The translations under genes and the position numbers were made by a program. Below are positions 8,827 to 16,820 of a stretch of 36,948 bases of DNA, piece by piece; the stretch's first letter is position 1, and the number at the start of each line of letters is the position of its first letter. This DNA comes from Desulfovibrionales bacterium. Lineage in GTDB: Bacteria; Desulfobacterota; Desulfovibrionia; Desulfovibrionales; Desulfonatronaceae. The notes beneath the pieces were generated by a model that did not search any database, was not told the DNA's origin, and was given only the letters and a program-made list of their open reading frames with translations. The stretch spans positions 1-36,948 of the forward strand of contig REDL01000058.1 of the NCBI GenBank assembly GCA_007693505.1. The letters run 5' to 3'.

Positions 8827-9941
8827 GCATTCTGCATGACAGCCTCGAGCGACATCGCCGGGATACAGCCGCCACGACGACTCCGACCGCGCCGTGGTCC
8901 TTGCCCGAACCCGAGGCCCCGCGTCGATCGGCGCACGGTCTTTTAACCCGCCGGACCCGATTGTTGCTGGGCGGACTGGTGCTGTTCAGCCTGGGAGCAT
9001 GGGGAATCGTCCAGATATGGCCGATGTCAGAAATGCCTCCTGGGGGAATGGGAGCGGGGAACCACCCTGAGGTCACCTCGTCCTCCATGTCAACGGCTTC
9101 CACAACGACTGAAGCGGCAGGGGCCGTCCGCGAGCCCATCGTGCAGTTCGTGGAAGTCCGGGACGAGCCTGTATCCCGCCCAACCGCATCATCCCCATCG
9201 CCAGCCCCGCCTCGACCCCATGCCCCGGCCGACGTTCAATCGCTGGCTGTGAGCGCCAGCGATGGTGTCAGGGACAAACCACTGGACGCATCCCCGTTCA
9301 TACTGGATCAGCGGGTCGTACATGAGTTGAATCTGCGCTTGTCGACACTCCTGGCCGCCTTGGACCACACCACCGACACATCTGGGGGTCAAGCGTCCAA
9401 CGCTGTTCCAGATCAGGCAAAGACCATGGGGGCGGATGGCGAACCAGGCCTGGATGCATTCCTGCCGGGGGAAGGCCATGTGACGCATCCAGGGGGGACC
9501 CCAAGGGGCATTGTCGATGGAAAGGCTCCGGAGTTGCCAGAGGTGCATATCTCCGTGCGCACCAGTGCATCATCGGATATGACAACGGTCAGAGTTCTGG
9601 AGGAAGAGTTGGGACTGGCCTTGCGGGCCGGGAACTGGGCGTCTTTTGACATGGCCTACAATCAGCTGGCGAGCCTGCGTAAGGGCGAGATTTTGTCCCG
9701 CTGGCAGGCGGCCCGGGCCATGGCCCAGGGGGATTTTGAGCAGGCCAGGCAGCTTTTGGAGGTGCTGCATCGGGCGAACCCGTATGACCTCCAGGCGGGC
9801 GTGAACCTGACCCTGGTCTACAAGGCCCAGGGCCGGATCGTGGAGGCCCGGGCCATTGCCCGCAATTTGGCGAACCGGCACCCCCTTGACCCCGGACTTC
9901 AGGCCGTGCTGGATCGCCTGGAAAGCGCAAGAGCCCAGTAG
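8823..9941 (+). CDS. mshN: MshN/GspB-like bitopic protein with TPR-like tail
   Basis: A 372-residue protein. The proposed TTG start (8823) overlaps the stop of the secretin gene, and its product begins MSILHDSLERHRRD, the short amphipathic start seen in MshN (MS.IN..L..L..R) and GspB. A single membrane helix lies at about residues 46-66 (LLLGGLVLFSLGAWGIVQIW). A long Pro/Ser/Thr-rich periplasmic linker follows. The last ~100 residues form TPR-like helices (EEELGLALRAGNWASFDMAYNQL..., RWQAARAMAQGDFEQARQLLEVLHRANPYDLQAGVNLTLVYKAQGRIVEARAIARNL, described by pattern). It closes the pilus operon, followed by a bidirectional terminator. Confidence 0.7.
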   Translation: MSILHDSLERHRRDTAATTTPTAPWSLPEPEAPRRSAHGLLTRRTRLLLGGLVLFSLGAWGIVQIWPMSEMPPGGMGAGNHPEVTSSSMSTASTTTEAAGAVREPIVQFVEVRDEPVSRPTASSPSPAPPRPHAPADVQSLAVSASDGVRDKPLDASPFILDQRVVHELNLRLSTLLAALDHTTDTSGGQASNAVPDQAKTMGADGEPGLDAFLPGEGHVTHPGGTPRGIVDGKAPELPEVHISVRTSASSDMTTVRVLEEELGLALRAGNWASFDMAYNQLASLRKGEILSRWQAARAMAQGDFEQARQLLEVLHRANPYDLQAGVNLTLVYKAQGRIVEARAIARNLANRHPLDPGLQAVLDRLESARAQ

Positions 9942-10017
9942 GTGCGGTTTGCGAGGGTACGATACCCCTGGGCCCCGTATCCAGACCTGGATTCGATACT
10001 GAGGAGAAAATGCGAAC

Positions 10018-10045
10018 AAATGCGGCCCGGGATCGGGCCGCATTT
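10018..10045. terminator. Bidirectional terminator between pilus operon and bacterioferritin gene
   Basis: A perfect 11-bp stem, AAATGCGGCCC (10018-10028) with GGGCCGCATTT (10035-10045), loop GGGATC. It lies between two convergent genes. The A-rich 5' flank and T-rich 3' end can act in either direction; it is 13 bp past the bacterioferritin stop and 77 bp past the mshN stop. Confidence 0.8.
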
Positions 10046-10058
10046 GGGGCTGTGATGC

Positions 10059-10610
10059 TTACGCCGCGCCCTGGTTGAGGGCAAAGCCTTTGCCGTACCC
10101 GCCGGTGGAAGCGGAGGTGCCGGCAATCTTGGAGAGGTAGACGTTGCCCAGGGTTTTGATGTGGTCGGCAACGTTGTCGAAGTGGTTGAAGTGGGCCTGT
10201 TCTTCGTCGATGATCTGCTCGAAGAGCTTCATGCTGATGCTGTCGCCGTTATCACGACAGACCAGCAGGAACTGGTTGTAGACATCAACGGTGTTGTCTT
10301 CCAGGTTGGCGTCAAAGGTGAAGATGGTCTCCACATCTTGACCTCGCTGGGTCTTTGCCGCCGGGTCAGTGGTCGGCTCTCCGCCGAGTTCCTTGATCCG
10401 CTCGGCGAACATTTCCGCATGGCGCATCTCGTCAATGGCGATCAACTTCTGGTTTGCCGCCAATTCGCCGTAATCCATGTCATCAAGGCCGTAGTGCTGG
10501 TTCATGTACTGGGAAATGGCGTGCAGTTCCATGGCCCGAGCCTTGTTCAGGACCTCAATGACCTTGGCCCTGCGTTCTTCCTTGCTTGCGGATCCTGTGG
10601 CTGTTTCCAC
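10059..10610 (-). CDS. bfr: Bacterioferritin, Desulfovibrio type
   Basis: A 183-residue ferritin-like protein that stores and detoxifies iron by oxidising Fe(II) at a di-iron centre. It resembles Desulfovibrio bacterioferritin throughout (KVIEVLNKARAMELHAISQYMNQHY, LDDMDYGELAANQKLIAIDEMRHAE, RIKELGGEPTT, IIDEEQAHFNHF). The second-helix ferroxidase motif EMRH, which also holds the heme-binding Met, is intact, as is EEQAH in helix D. The third-helix Glu that I expect in IEAYSQFL of relatives reads Asp here (VDVYNQFL), a conservative change in a likely iron ligand. I chose GTG 10610, which follows GGAGGAG at 5-base spacing, over an ATG 28 codons upstream. It is a single-gene unit with its own promoter and terminator. 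Confidence 0.93.
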   Translation of the reverse strand: METATGSASKEERRAKVIEVLNKARAMELHAISQYMNQHYGLDDMDYGELAANQKLIAIDEMRHAEMFAERIKELGGEPTTDPAAKTQRGQDVETIFTFDANLEDNTVDVYNQFLLVCRDNGDSISMKLFEQIIDEEQAHFNHFDNVADHIKTLGNVYLSKIAGTSASTGGYGKGFALNQGAA

Positions 10611-10685
10611 GATGTCTCCTCCTTGGGATGCCTGGTCTTCGATGTTACGTGCCGTAATTGGCAAGTGATTTGTATGGAATGGTTG

Positions 10686-10730
10686 TCGTTGCAACGAACC
10701 TCATGGTAGTCGCAAGGGGGGCAAAGTCAA
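10686..10730 (-). promoter_or_regulatory. Candidate bfr promoter with palindromic operator
   Basis: On the minus strand TTGACT (10730-10725) and TACCAT (10708-10703) are 16 bases apart, a fair sigma-70 promoter about 95 bp before the bfr start. A perfect 12-bp palindrome, TCGTTGCAACGA (10686-10697), lies just where transcription would begin, a position that suits a repressor. Which regulator would bind is unknown; it does not look like a standard Fur box. The rest of 10731-10916 shows no gene. Confidence 0.4.
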
Positions 10731-10916
10731 TGGACGCGGGGAAGCGGTTCAGAGAGAAACTGGAACGGTTTCGCAACCACGACAAGCCCTTTCAAGCTGG
10801 AAACCAGGGCCATGCACCCGGCAACGGCCCGGCAAGGAGCGTGTGCACAATGCTTTTTGCTCCAGGTGTTGGCCATTGGTGGGGAGAAGCGGCCTTCCAG
10901 ATGTCCTGCCGGACCG

Positions 10917-13205
10917 TCAGAAGGACCTGGAGGCATTGGAACCCCTGAATGCTTCCTGATTTTCCAGCTCAGTGACCAGGGAGGGCACATCAAGAATCAG
11001 GGCCAACGCGCCGTTACCCATGATTGTGGCTCCGGAAAGGCCTTGCATTCCGTTGAAGACCCGGCCCAGGCCTTTGATGACGGTTTGGAGTTGGCCAACA
11101 ATATTGTCCACGACCAGGCCTACACGTCGGGTTCCGGCCTGAACCACGACCACTTGTTCGATTTCCGGCCCCTGTGTGTGCAACCTGTACCAGTTTCTCA
11201 GTATCAGACAGGGCAAGAGTTCGCCGCGAACGTCATAGGCCCTGGCAATACGATTCCGCTCTGCCGGTCCGCGCTGTATTTCAACACACTCCTGAACGTC
11301 GGAGAGGGGAATAACGTAGTATTCCTCATCCATGCTCACCAGCAAACCTTCAATAATCGCCAATGTTAAAGGAAGACCGATGCTGATGGTCGTTCCATTG
11401 CCAGGGCGGCTGTCGATTTCCACCGTGCCTTTAAGGGATTCCAGGGAACGTTTGACCACGTCCATGCCGACGCCCCTTCCGGATACGGCGGTAACGGTTT
11501 CTGCGGTGGAAAAACCAGGGTGAAAGATCAACTGCAGGACTTCCCGATCAGAGGGCCTGGTGTCGGATTTGGCCAAACCACGCTCCAGGGCCTTGGCGTA
11601 GATCCTGTCCGGGTCGATGCCGCCACCGTCGTCCTCGATGATGATCCGGACCTGTCCGGCGCTCTGCATTGCGGACAGCGTGATTTTGCCTTTGGCTGCC
11701 TTGCCCCGCTCGCGCCGGATCTCTGCGGTTTCTATGCCATGGTCGATGCTGTTGCGGAGAATGTGCACCAGAGGATCACTGAGCTTTTCGATGACGGTCT
11801 TGTCCAGCTCGGTTTCCGCGCCATGGGTCTTCAGGTCAATTTCCTTGTTCAGTTCCGTGGAAAGATCCCGGACCAGGCGGCGGAATCTGTTAAACGTCGT
11901 GCCAATGGGCACCATGCGCAGGGAAAGGGTTCGTTCCCGCAGGTCGCTGCTCAACCGTTCGATCTCCTCGCTGACCGAAGTCAACAGCGGGTTGTGGAGT
12001 TCGGATTCGATCTGTTTCAGCCGGGCCTGGGCAATGACCAACTGGCCGACCAGGTCCACCATATCGTCCAGCTTGGGCGCACTGACCCGGATGGAGGCGA
12101 TCTCCTCGCTTTTTCCTGAACCGGATCCAACCGGAGGGAGCTGCTGAGCTTCGGAAAAGGGAGATTCAGGATTGTCAGATGGGGCGGAGGGGTCGGGAGT
12201 CGCGGAGCTGGCCGCAAGACCCGCAGGTGTGAGTTTTTTTTCCGATTGCGGTGATCGTGGTGTTGTCAGGGCATGTTGTTCGACCTGTTCCGATGGAGCG
12301 CCAGCGTCAACCTGGGCAGAGACGTTTGCCCAGGAGGCCGCGGCCAGAAGGTTGTCCGCTTCCTGACGGTGCGCGTGACGCAGTGCAGCGGCTTCAGCCG
12401 CGTTGATTTCCTGAAACTCGACCACGTCTCCGGGGTCGTCCAGAAAAAGAAATGTGTCACGGACTGTTTCTTCGTTGACATTGGTCTCGAGAATCACGTC
12501 CCATACCGTCCAGCACCGAGTTGGATCCAAAACTTCCAGGGCAGGGATGTGCCGCAACGAAGCGAGAATATCACAACTGCCGAGAGCAAGAATCTGGTCC
12601 AGGAAGATTTGGGGGTCAACGGTATCCAGGGGTTTGTGCAGGGGTTGGTAGCGCAGGTGATACAGCCTGAGGTCAATATCGTGGTTTTCACTGTCGTTTT
12701 GGCGACAAGGCGAACAGTCCAAGGAATCCGTTTGTAAGGGAGGAGTTGCGGAGACAGGCTCGGTTTGGGGCATGCTCTTGCGCGGGAGGTGGTCCTGGCC
12801 CGGTGCGTGGATTTCAGAACGTCTGGTCTGGGTTTCCTCCTTCAGAACCTGTTCCAAATCCGCCAGGATCATCTGGGTTTGCTCCAGGGCCAGTCCCTGT
12901 TCCGGGGCGCGAAGGTAGTCGTGGACAAGATCCTTGTAGCGAAAAGACAGGGTGATGATCGCCTGGGAACAGGGAGTTTTCCCGGCCCGTATCCGATCAT
13001 AGAGGGTTTCCAGGTCATTGGTCAGCTCCCGGATATCTTCCAGGCCAAGCATGGCCGAAGAGCCCTTGATGGTATGCAGGGCGCGGAAAATGCGGTGAAT
13101 ACCGTCGATATTATTCGGTTCGTCCTCCAGTTCCAGCAGGGCACTCTCCAGTTCCGCCAGCATTTCCCGGCATTCTTCAATGAACAGTTGCATTTTGCCG
13201 CTCAT
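10917..13205 (-). CDS. cheA: CheA-type hybrid histidine kinase
   Basis: A 762-residue chemotaxis-type histidine kinase. Domain order: Hpt/P1 with the phospho-accepting His44 (IFRALHTIKGSSAML); a middle P2-like domain (about 165-275); a Pro/Ser/Gln-rich linker; P3 dimerisation helices; an HHATPase domain with N-box LVHILRNSIDHGIE, G1 EDDGGGIDPDRI, F-box LIFHPGFSTAETVTAVSGRGVGMDVVK; and a C-terminal CheW-like P5 domain (YYVIPLSDVQECVEI...). I chose ATG 13205 because it overlaps the stop of the upstream Hpt-STAS gene (ATGA) and has GGAG upstream. No CheW, CheR, CheB, CheY or receptor gene is adjacent. Instead the cluster has a receiver-PP2C phosphatase, so its output may be partner switching and not the flagellar motor. 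Confidence 0.93.
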   Translation of the reverse strand: MSGKMQLFIEECREMLAELESALLELEDEPNNIDGIHRIFRALHTIKGSSAMLGLEDIRELTNDLETLYDRIRAGKTPCSQAIITLSFRYKDLVHDYLRAPEQGLALEQTQMILADLEQVLKEETQTRRSEIHAPGQDHLPRKSMPQTEPVSATPPLQTDSLDCSPCRQNDSENHDIDLRLYHLRYQPLHKPLDTVDPQIFLDQILALGSCDILASLRHIPALEVLDPTRCWTVWDVILETNVNEETVRDTFLFLDDPGDVVEFQEINAAEAAALRHAHRQEADNLLAAASWANVSAQVDAGAPSEQVEQHALTTPRSPQSEKKLTPAGLAASSATPDPSAPSDNPESPFSEAQQLPPVGSGSGKSEEIASIRVSAPKLDDMVDLVGQLVIAQARLKQIESELHNPLLTSVSEEIERLSSDLRERTLSLRMVPIGTTFNRFRRLVRDLSTELNKEIDLKTHGAETELDKTVIEKLSDPLVHILRNSIDHGIETAEIRRERGKAAKGKITLSAMQSAGQVRIIIEDDGGGIDPDRIYAKALERGLAKSDTRPSDREVLQLIFHPGFSTAETVTAVSGRGVGMDVVKRSLESLKGTVEIDSRPGNGTTISIGLPLTLAIIEGLLVSMDEEYYVIPLSDVQECVEIQRGPAERNRIARAYDVRGELLPCLILRNWYRLHTQGPEIEQVVVVQAGTRRVGLVVDNIVGQLQTVIKGLGRVFNGMQGLSGATIMGNGALALILDVPSLVTELENQEAFRGSNASRSF

Positions 13206-14311
13206 ATTGCATCTCCCAGCAGCCATGCAAATCCAAGATTCTGAAATTGTTCCCGGAGATGTTCCGTGGAAACAAGACTCATGCTTCGCTTATGACCGGC
13301 ACAGGTCCGCAGAGCCGCGACCAGGGCTTGAAGGCCGGTAATGTCGATGCGTTGGGTCCCGCTGAGGTCGATGCGCAAGTGCGCTACGTCGTTGGGCGGA
13401 TGAAGAACCAGGCGGCAAAAAGATTGTGCCTGGATCAGGCCGAACTGTTCACCTAGACTCAGAACTGCCTGATCATTGGTCACCCTCCATGGAGAGTTCC
13501 CGTTGGAAACAGCAACTTCATCCACCGGGCAAGCGGCCGTTTGTTCCGCACTGGGATGGAACTGAAACATGGAGCGCTCCAACCTTCTGATGCTCTCTGC
13601 TGGAACATCGACCAGGGCTCCGATCACCTCCGGGTCAATGATCGAGGCAAAGAGGACATTCAAAGGGATGCGCTGCGCAAAACCGCTTTCCAAGGTACCT
13701 GTGGCCTCGATATCCACGTTGCAGTCCAGAATCAGGCCGGTATCCTGCAAGGTTTTGATGATGTCGTAGGGGGTTTTGTCCTTGCGGTGAATGTCATGGA
13801 TCAGGTCGAACTCGATGTGATAAAGAAATTTTCCACCTTTAAGCCCCTGGTCCAGGGTAAACATGTCCACGTCGAAGATGGAGTAGCCGTGCTTTGAATA
13901 CAACTGTAACGGCGTTTCTGTTTCGACCTTGCTGGCTGGAGTCAAGAGTCCTTGAATCAACTCAAGAATGTTCGTGATGTCCAGGCACTCCCCAGCAAGC
14001 GGTTCATTGATCATTGTACAGAGTTGATCAAAGCCTTCAAGCAGAACCTGACAGGTTTGGTGGTCCGGGCGCAGCTTTTGGTCGCGGAGCAAGTGCAGCG
14101 CGTTCTCCAGTTTATGTGCCAGACGGCCGATGGCCTCCAGGCCGAAAAAACCCGCAGCGCCCTTGATGGAGTGGGCAGTGCGGAAAATCCGGTTGACCAA
14201 CTCCTCGTCAAATGCCCCTTTGAGGTTCTCCAGTGCCATGATGTCGGATTCGATAGACTCCAGGTGCTCCTTGGAATCTTCGATAAATGCGGACATCAAG
14301 TCATCGGACAT
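13202..14311 (-). CDS. Hpt domain protein with CheA-like middle domain and C-terminal STAS domain
   Basis: A 369-residue protein that looks like the front of a CheA joined to a STAS domain. The N-terminal Hpt domain has the phospho-accepting His47 (IFRTAHSIKGAAGFFGLEAIGRLAHKLENAL). The middle (about 140-240) resembles the P2-like region of the neighbouring CheA (YSIFDVDMFTLDQGL, then a DPEVIGALVDVP stretch). The last ~90 residues are STAS-like (AHLRIDLSGTQRIDITGLQALVAAL), with Thr at the position where anti-sigma antagonists are usually phosphorylated. There is no kinase catalytic domain. ATG 14311 has GAGGAGAG upstream. It overlaps cheA by four bases, so the two are probably made together, with this protein receiving or buffering phosphate. 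Confidence 0.8.
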   Translation of the reverse strand: MSDDLMSAFIEDSKEHLESIESDIMALENLKGAFDEELVNRIFRTAHSIKGAAGFFGLEAIGRLAHKLENALHLLRDQKLRPDHQTCQVLLEGFDQLCTMINEPLAGECLDITNILELIQGLLTPASKVETETPLQLYSKHGYSIFDVDMFTLDQGLKGGKFLYHIEFDLIHDIHRKDKTPYDIIKTLQDTGLILDCNVDIEATGTLESGFAQRIPLNVLFASIIDPEVIGALVDVPAESIRRLERSMFQFHPSAEQTAACPVDEVAVSNGNSPWRVTNDQAVLSLGEQFGLIQAQSFCRLVLHPPNDVAHLRIDLSGTQRIDITGLQALVAALRTCAGHKRSMSLVSTEHLREQFQNLGFAWLLGDAI

Positions 14312-14351
14312 GGCGGTGTCTCTCCTCGGCAATGCGTGTTACCAGTTTGGT

Positions 14352-14516
14352 GAAAAACTTCCAATTGCTGATGTTACTGCAGAAAGTCGCAAAACCTTGA
14401 AATTCGTCATTCTGGCGAAAGCCGGAATCCAGTCTTTCCAAGGTATTGAGCAAAATCACATCACACGCTTTCGCAGGAAAAGGGACTTTTTGCAGTGACC
14501 TCAATTGCTGCGTCGC
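14352..14516. repeat. Dispersed REP-like element with inverted ends
   Basis: This fills most of the 248-bp gap between two signalling genes. The core 14405-14432 is the common genomic repeat CGTCATTCTGGCGAAAGCCG... whose centre folds as TTCTGGC-GAAA-GCCGGAA. It is framed by near-identical inverted ends (14373-14388 and 14484-14499, 14 of 16 bases complementary, TTACTGCAGAAAGTC type). Flanking bases 14352-14370 and 14502-14516 match the element at 36824-36848 (18 of 19 and 15 of 15 bases). Confidence 0.75.
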
Positions 14517-14559
14517 TGCTCCGACACGGACTTATGGATATGGACTTTTCAATACATAG

Positions 14560-15297
14560 TCAGGCGGATTGCCTAATCGTGAAGTGCTTGTCCAGACGCA
14601 TGGTCGTCAAGACATTGTAGATATCCGGATGGACATTGACAACGCTGAGTTGGCCCTGCTTGGCTTTCAGGGAATTGTGCGTTGCCACCAGCAGTCCCAT
14701 ACCCAGGGAATCGACCATTTCCACACCCTGAAGGTCAATGGTCACGTCGGTGTGTCCTCCGGAGATCACGTCGTTCAAGGCATCACGCAATCCATCAATG
14801 CGCGATCCAATCATATTCTCGGTGACGCGTGCCACGGTTTTTGGTCCTTGGTGTTCGATTTGCAGCATCGTATTCACTCCTGAAGGGTTGAGTCGCTTTC
14901 GGAGGGTGACTTGATTTCCGCATTGGTTGAATGCGATCTGGTCAAAACTGTTCCGCATGATTTCCAAGCCCCTGCCGGACACACTGTTGGGGGGGGGGAG
15001 CTCCCATTTTCGGGAGTGCCAGGGAAAGCCCGCACCCTGGTCACTCACAATGATTTCAAGAAGATCCTTTCTGATGCTAATATGACAGTCCACCACCTTC
15101 AAGGGTATTTTCTTGTTGCCATGAATCACGGCATTTGTCAGAGCTTCACGCAAGGCGAGGAGGACATGGAAAAAATCTTTTTTAGGCAGCCGTTCCTGCA
15201 AAAAATCCTGAGCCAACAACGCGGCCTGATCCACGTTTTCCAGCGTTGATGGCAACCGCATGTTCAGGTCATGATCGCTTTGGGTTGCAATCTGCAT
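14560..15297 (-). CDS. Anti-sigma-factor kinase (RsbW-like) fused to STAS antagonist domain
   Basis: A 245-residue two-domain protein. Residues 10-140 form a GHKL/HATPase of the RsbW/SpoIIAB type with N-box REALTNAVIHGN, G1 DQGAGF and G2 GRGLEIMR. Residues 150-245 form a STAS domain (LQIEHQGPKTVARV..., LQGVEMVDSLGMGLLVATHNSL) with Ser in the DSLG phosphosite. In ordinary partner switches kinase and antagonist are separate proteins; here they are one chain. The start codon 15297 has GGAGG eight bases upstream, overlapping the stop region of the phosphatase gene. A run of ten C on the coding strand (14989-14998) encodes Pro-Pro-Pro between the domain's G1 and G2 boxes. Confidence 0.88.
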   Translation of the reverse strand: MQIATQSDHDLNMRLPSTLENVDQAALLAQDFLQERLPKKDFFHVLLALREALTNAVIHGNKKIPLKVVDCHISIRKDLLEIIVSDQGAGFPWHSRKWELPPPNSVSGRGLEIMRNSFDQIAFNQCGNQVTLRKRLNPSGVNTMLQIEHQGPKTVARVTENMIGSRIDGLRDALNDVISGGHTDVTIDLQGVEMVDSLGMGLLVATHNSLKAKQGQLSVVNVHPDIYNVLTTMRLDKHFTIRQSA

Positions 15298-15300
15298 TGG

Positions 15301-16425
15301 TCAGACCTCCACAACCATCAGTACGGCATCATCTTTGGCCTTGGGACTGGTAGTCAGCCGTCGTTGGATTTGTTCCGGACATGCCGCCAATGGATCGGGG
15401 CGACTTGCCTCGCATGCAAGGATCAGCTCCCGGATAGCAGTGCTGGATGTGCCTGATTTCCCTTGGTGGGTGTCCAGCAAGCCGTCGGTGTAGAGAAAAA
15501 TCCGATCCCCCGCGACGACTGGCCTGGAAATCTGGTTGAGAAAGATATCGGCAAAGGGTCCCAGAATGTCACCTTCAGCGCGAAGTATTTCCACTTCCCC
15601 ATTCACTCCCAGAAAAATTGCCGGAGGGTGTCCGGCAGAGAGAATCGTGAGCAGATTCCGTCCAGGGTTGATGACGGCATAGGTCGCTGTCAAGAATGTT
15701 CCCTGAGGCAGAACGGTGTGCAGGACCTTGTTGATGGTGGTCAAGGTTTCCATCGGGGTGAAGAGCGGGCCCGTGTTCTGACGTAATAATGTCTTGATAC
15801 CTGAAGTGATGAATGAGGTTTTCAGGTCATGTCCACTGATGTCCGCGACAATGTAGCCAAACCCCCCGCTGACCGGAAAAACGTCATAATAGTCGCCTCC
15901 GGCTTCCAGAACCGGTTCGTAGCTGACGGCGAATCGGGCCTCAGGGTGGTCTTCCGGCTTGGTGAGCATGGCCTGCTGCGCCTCACCGATCTGGCGAAGA
16001 CGTGCAGCCTGTTCCGCAATAACGATGCGATAGGCCTGCACAACCTTGAGGTTGATCCGTACCCTGGCCAGAACTTCCAAAGGCTCGAAGGGTTTGGTCA
16101 CAAAATCCACGGCACCCAGTTCAAACCCTCGAACCTTGGACCCCAGATCGTCCAATGCGGAGAGAAAGATGACCGGGATGGCGGAAGTCATTGTGTCCAC
16201 TTTGAGCTGCTGCAGCGTTTCAAATCCACTTTCTCCGGGCATCATGATGTCCAGGATGATCAAGTCCGGAGTGGCCAGCCTGGCTTTTTTTCGGCCTGCG
16301 GTCCCATTCTCGGCCTGGATTACTGCAAACCCTGAAGTTCGGAGAATGCGGTCAAGGATGAGTCGATTGGTTGGATCATCGTCAATAATCAGAATCAGCG
16401 GAGTGTCGCGGGGGGCGGTATCCAT
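15301..16425 (-). CDS. Response regulator with PP2C (RsbU/SpoIIE-type) phosphatase output
   Basis: A 374-residue protein. Residues 8-125 are a CheY-like receiver with acidic pocket DDD (15-17), phospho-acceptor Asp59 (LIILDIMMPG) and conserved Lys in VTKPFEP. Residues 150-374 are a PP2C-type phosphatase with metal-binding signatures GGDYYD, DISGHD, DRIFLYTDGL and KDDAVLMVVEV. Such proteins dephosphorylate STAS antagonists once their receiver is phosphorylated. It is first in the cluster and its stop is three bases before the kinase-STAS start. The CheA and Hpt-STAS proteins downstream are natural candidates to phosphorylate Asp59. No clear RBS precedes the ATG. Confidence 0.9.
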   Translation of the reverse strand: MDTAPRDTPLILIIDDDPTNRLILDRILRTSGFAVIQAENGTAGRKKARLATPDLIILDIMMPGESGFETLQQLKVDTMTSAIPVIFLSALDDLGSKVRGFELGAVDFVTKPFEPLEVLARVRINLKVVQAYRIVIAEQAARLRQIGEAQQAMLTKPEDHPEARFAVSYEPVLEAGGDYYDVFPVSGGFGYIVADISGHDLKTSFITSGIKTLLRQNTGPLFTPMETLTTINKVLHTVLPQGTFLTATYAVINPGRNLLTILSAGHPPAIFLGVNGEVEILRAEGDILGPFADIFLNQISRPVVAGDRIFLYTDGLLDTHQGKSGTSSTAIRELILACEASRPDPLAACPEQIQRRLTTSPKAKDDAVLMVVEV

Positions 16426-16562
16426 GGTGCACCATGTACTGAAGATTGCGATACATTTTGCACGGTCCCGGAGAAGGGGGCGTGTTTCATTGCCGTCAAA
16501 GAAGAGCCAGCGGCCCGACAGCTGCCAAAAGGTTGCCTACCGCGGGCCATGCCCGCAACCCA

Positions 16563-16619
16563 GTTATCAGTTATTTGTTATCAGAAAGACCAATTAACAA
16601 ACAACCAATAACTGACAAC
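16563..16619. repeat. Imperfect inverted repeat in the gap before the receiver-phosphatase gene
   Basis: GTTATCAGTTATTTGTTAT (16563-16581) and ACAACCAATAACTGACAAC (16601-16619) are inverted copies, 16 of 19 positions complementary, around a 19-base loop. The left arm is itself a short tandem of GTTAT units. The full gap 16426-16820 holds no gene; it includes this repeat and probably the promoter of the signalling cluster. Confidence 0.6.
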
Positions 16620-16797
16620 AATTCCTTGTTTTTATGACTGGGTCTCATGGGTAAGTCACTATAAAGTTGGACGACCGAAGGTAACCGCCATGCATCTTGA
16701 GGCCACCTAGCCTTAAACGGTACTATAGAAACCATTGTTTCGCCAGACCAGAAGGGTGAGAAAAGAAAAGCAAAATCCGCAAGGGGTGTCGCCGAAA

Positions 16798-16818
16798 TTT
16801 ACCAAAAAAATTGGCAAA
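16798..16818 (-). terminator. Possible murJ terminator hairpin
   Basis: TTTACCAA (16798-16805) can pair with TTGGCAAA (16811-16818) across a five-A loop, two bases past the murJ stop. The minus strand then reads TTTCGG, so the U-run is poor. Support is weak. Confidence 0.3.
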
Positions 16819-16820
16819 GA

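Noticed and set aside
10161-10709. 182-codon + strand open frame opposite bacterioferritin
   Set aside because: It is the antisense shadow of a well-supported gene, and its product looks like no family.
16640-16740. Possible riboswitch in the gap before murJ's end
   Set aside because: I looked for c-di-GMP and cobalamin motifs and found no conserved core; the neighbouring genes are also in the wrong orientation for a leader.
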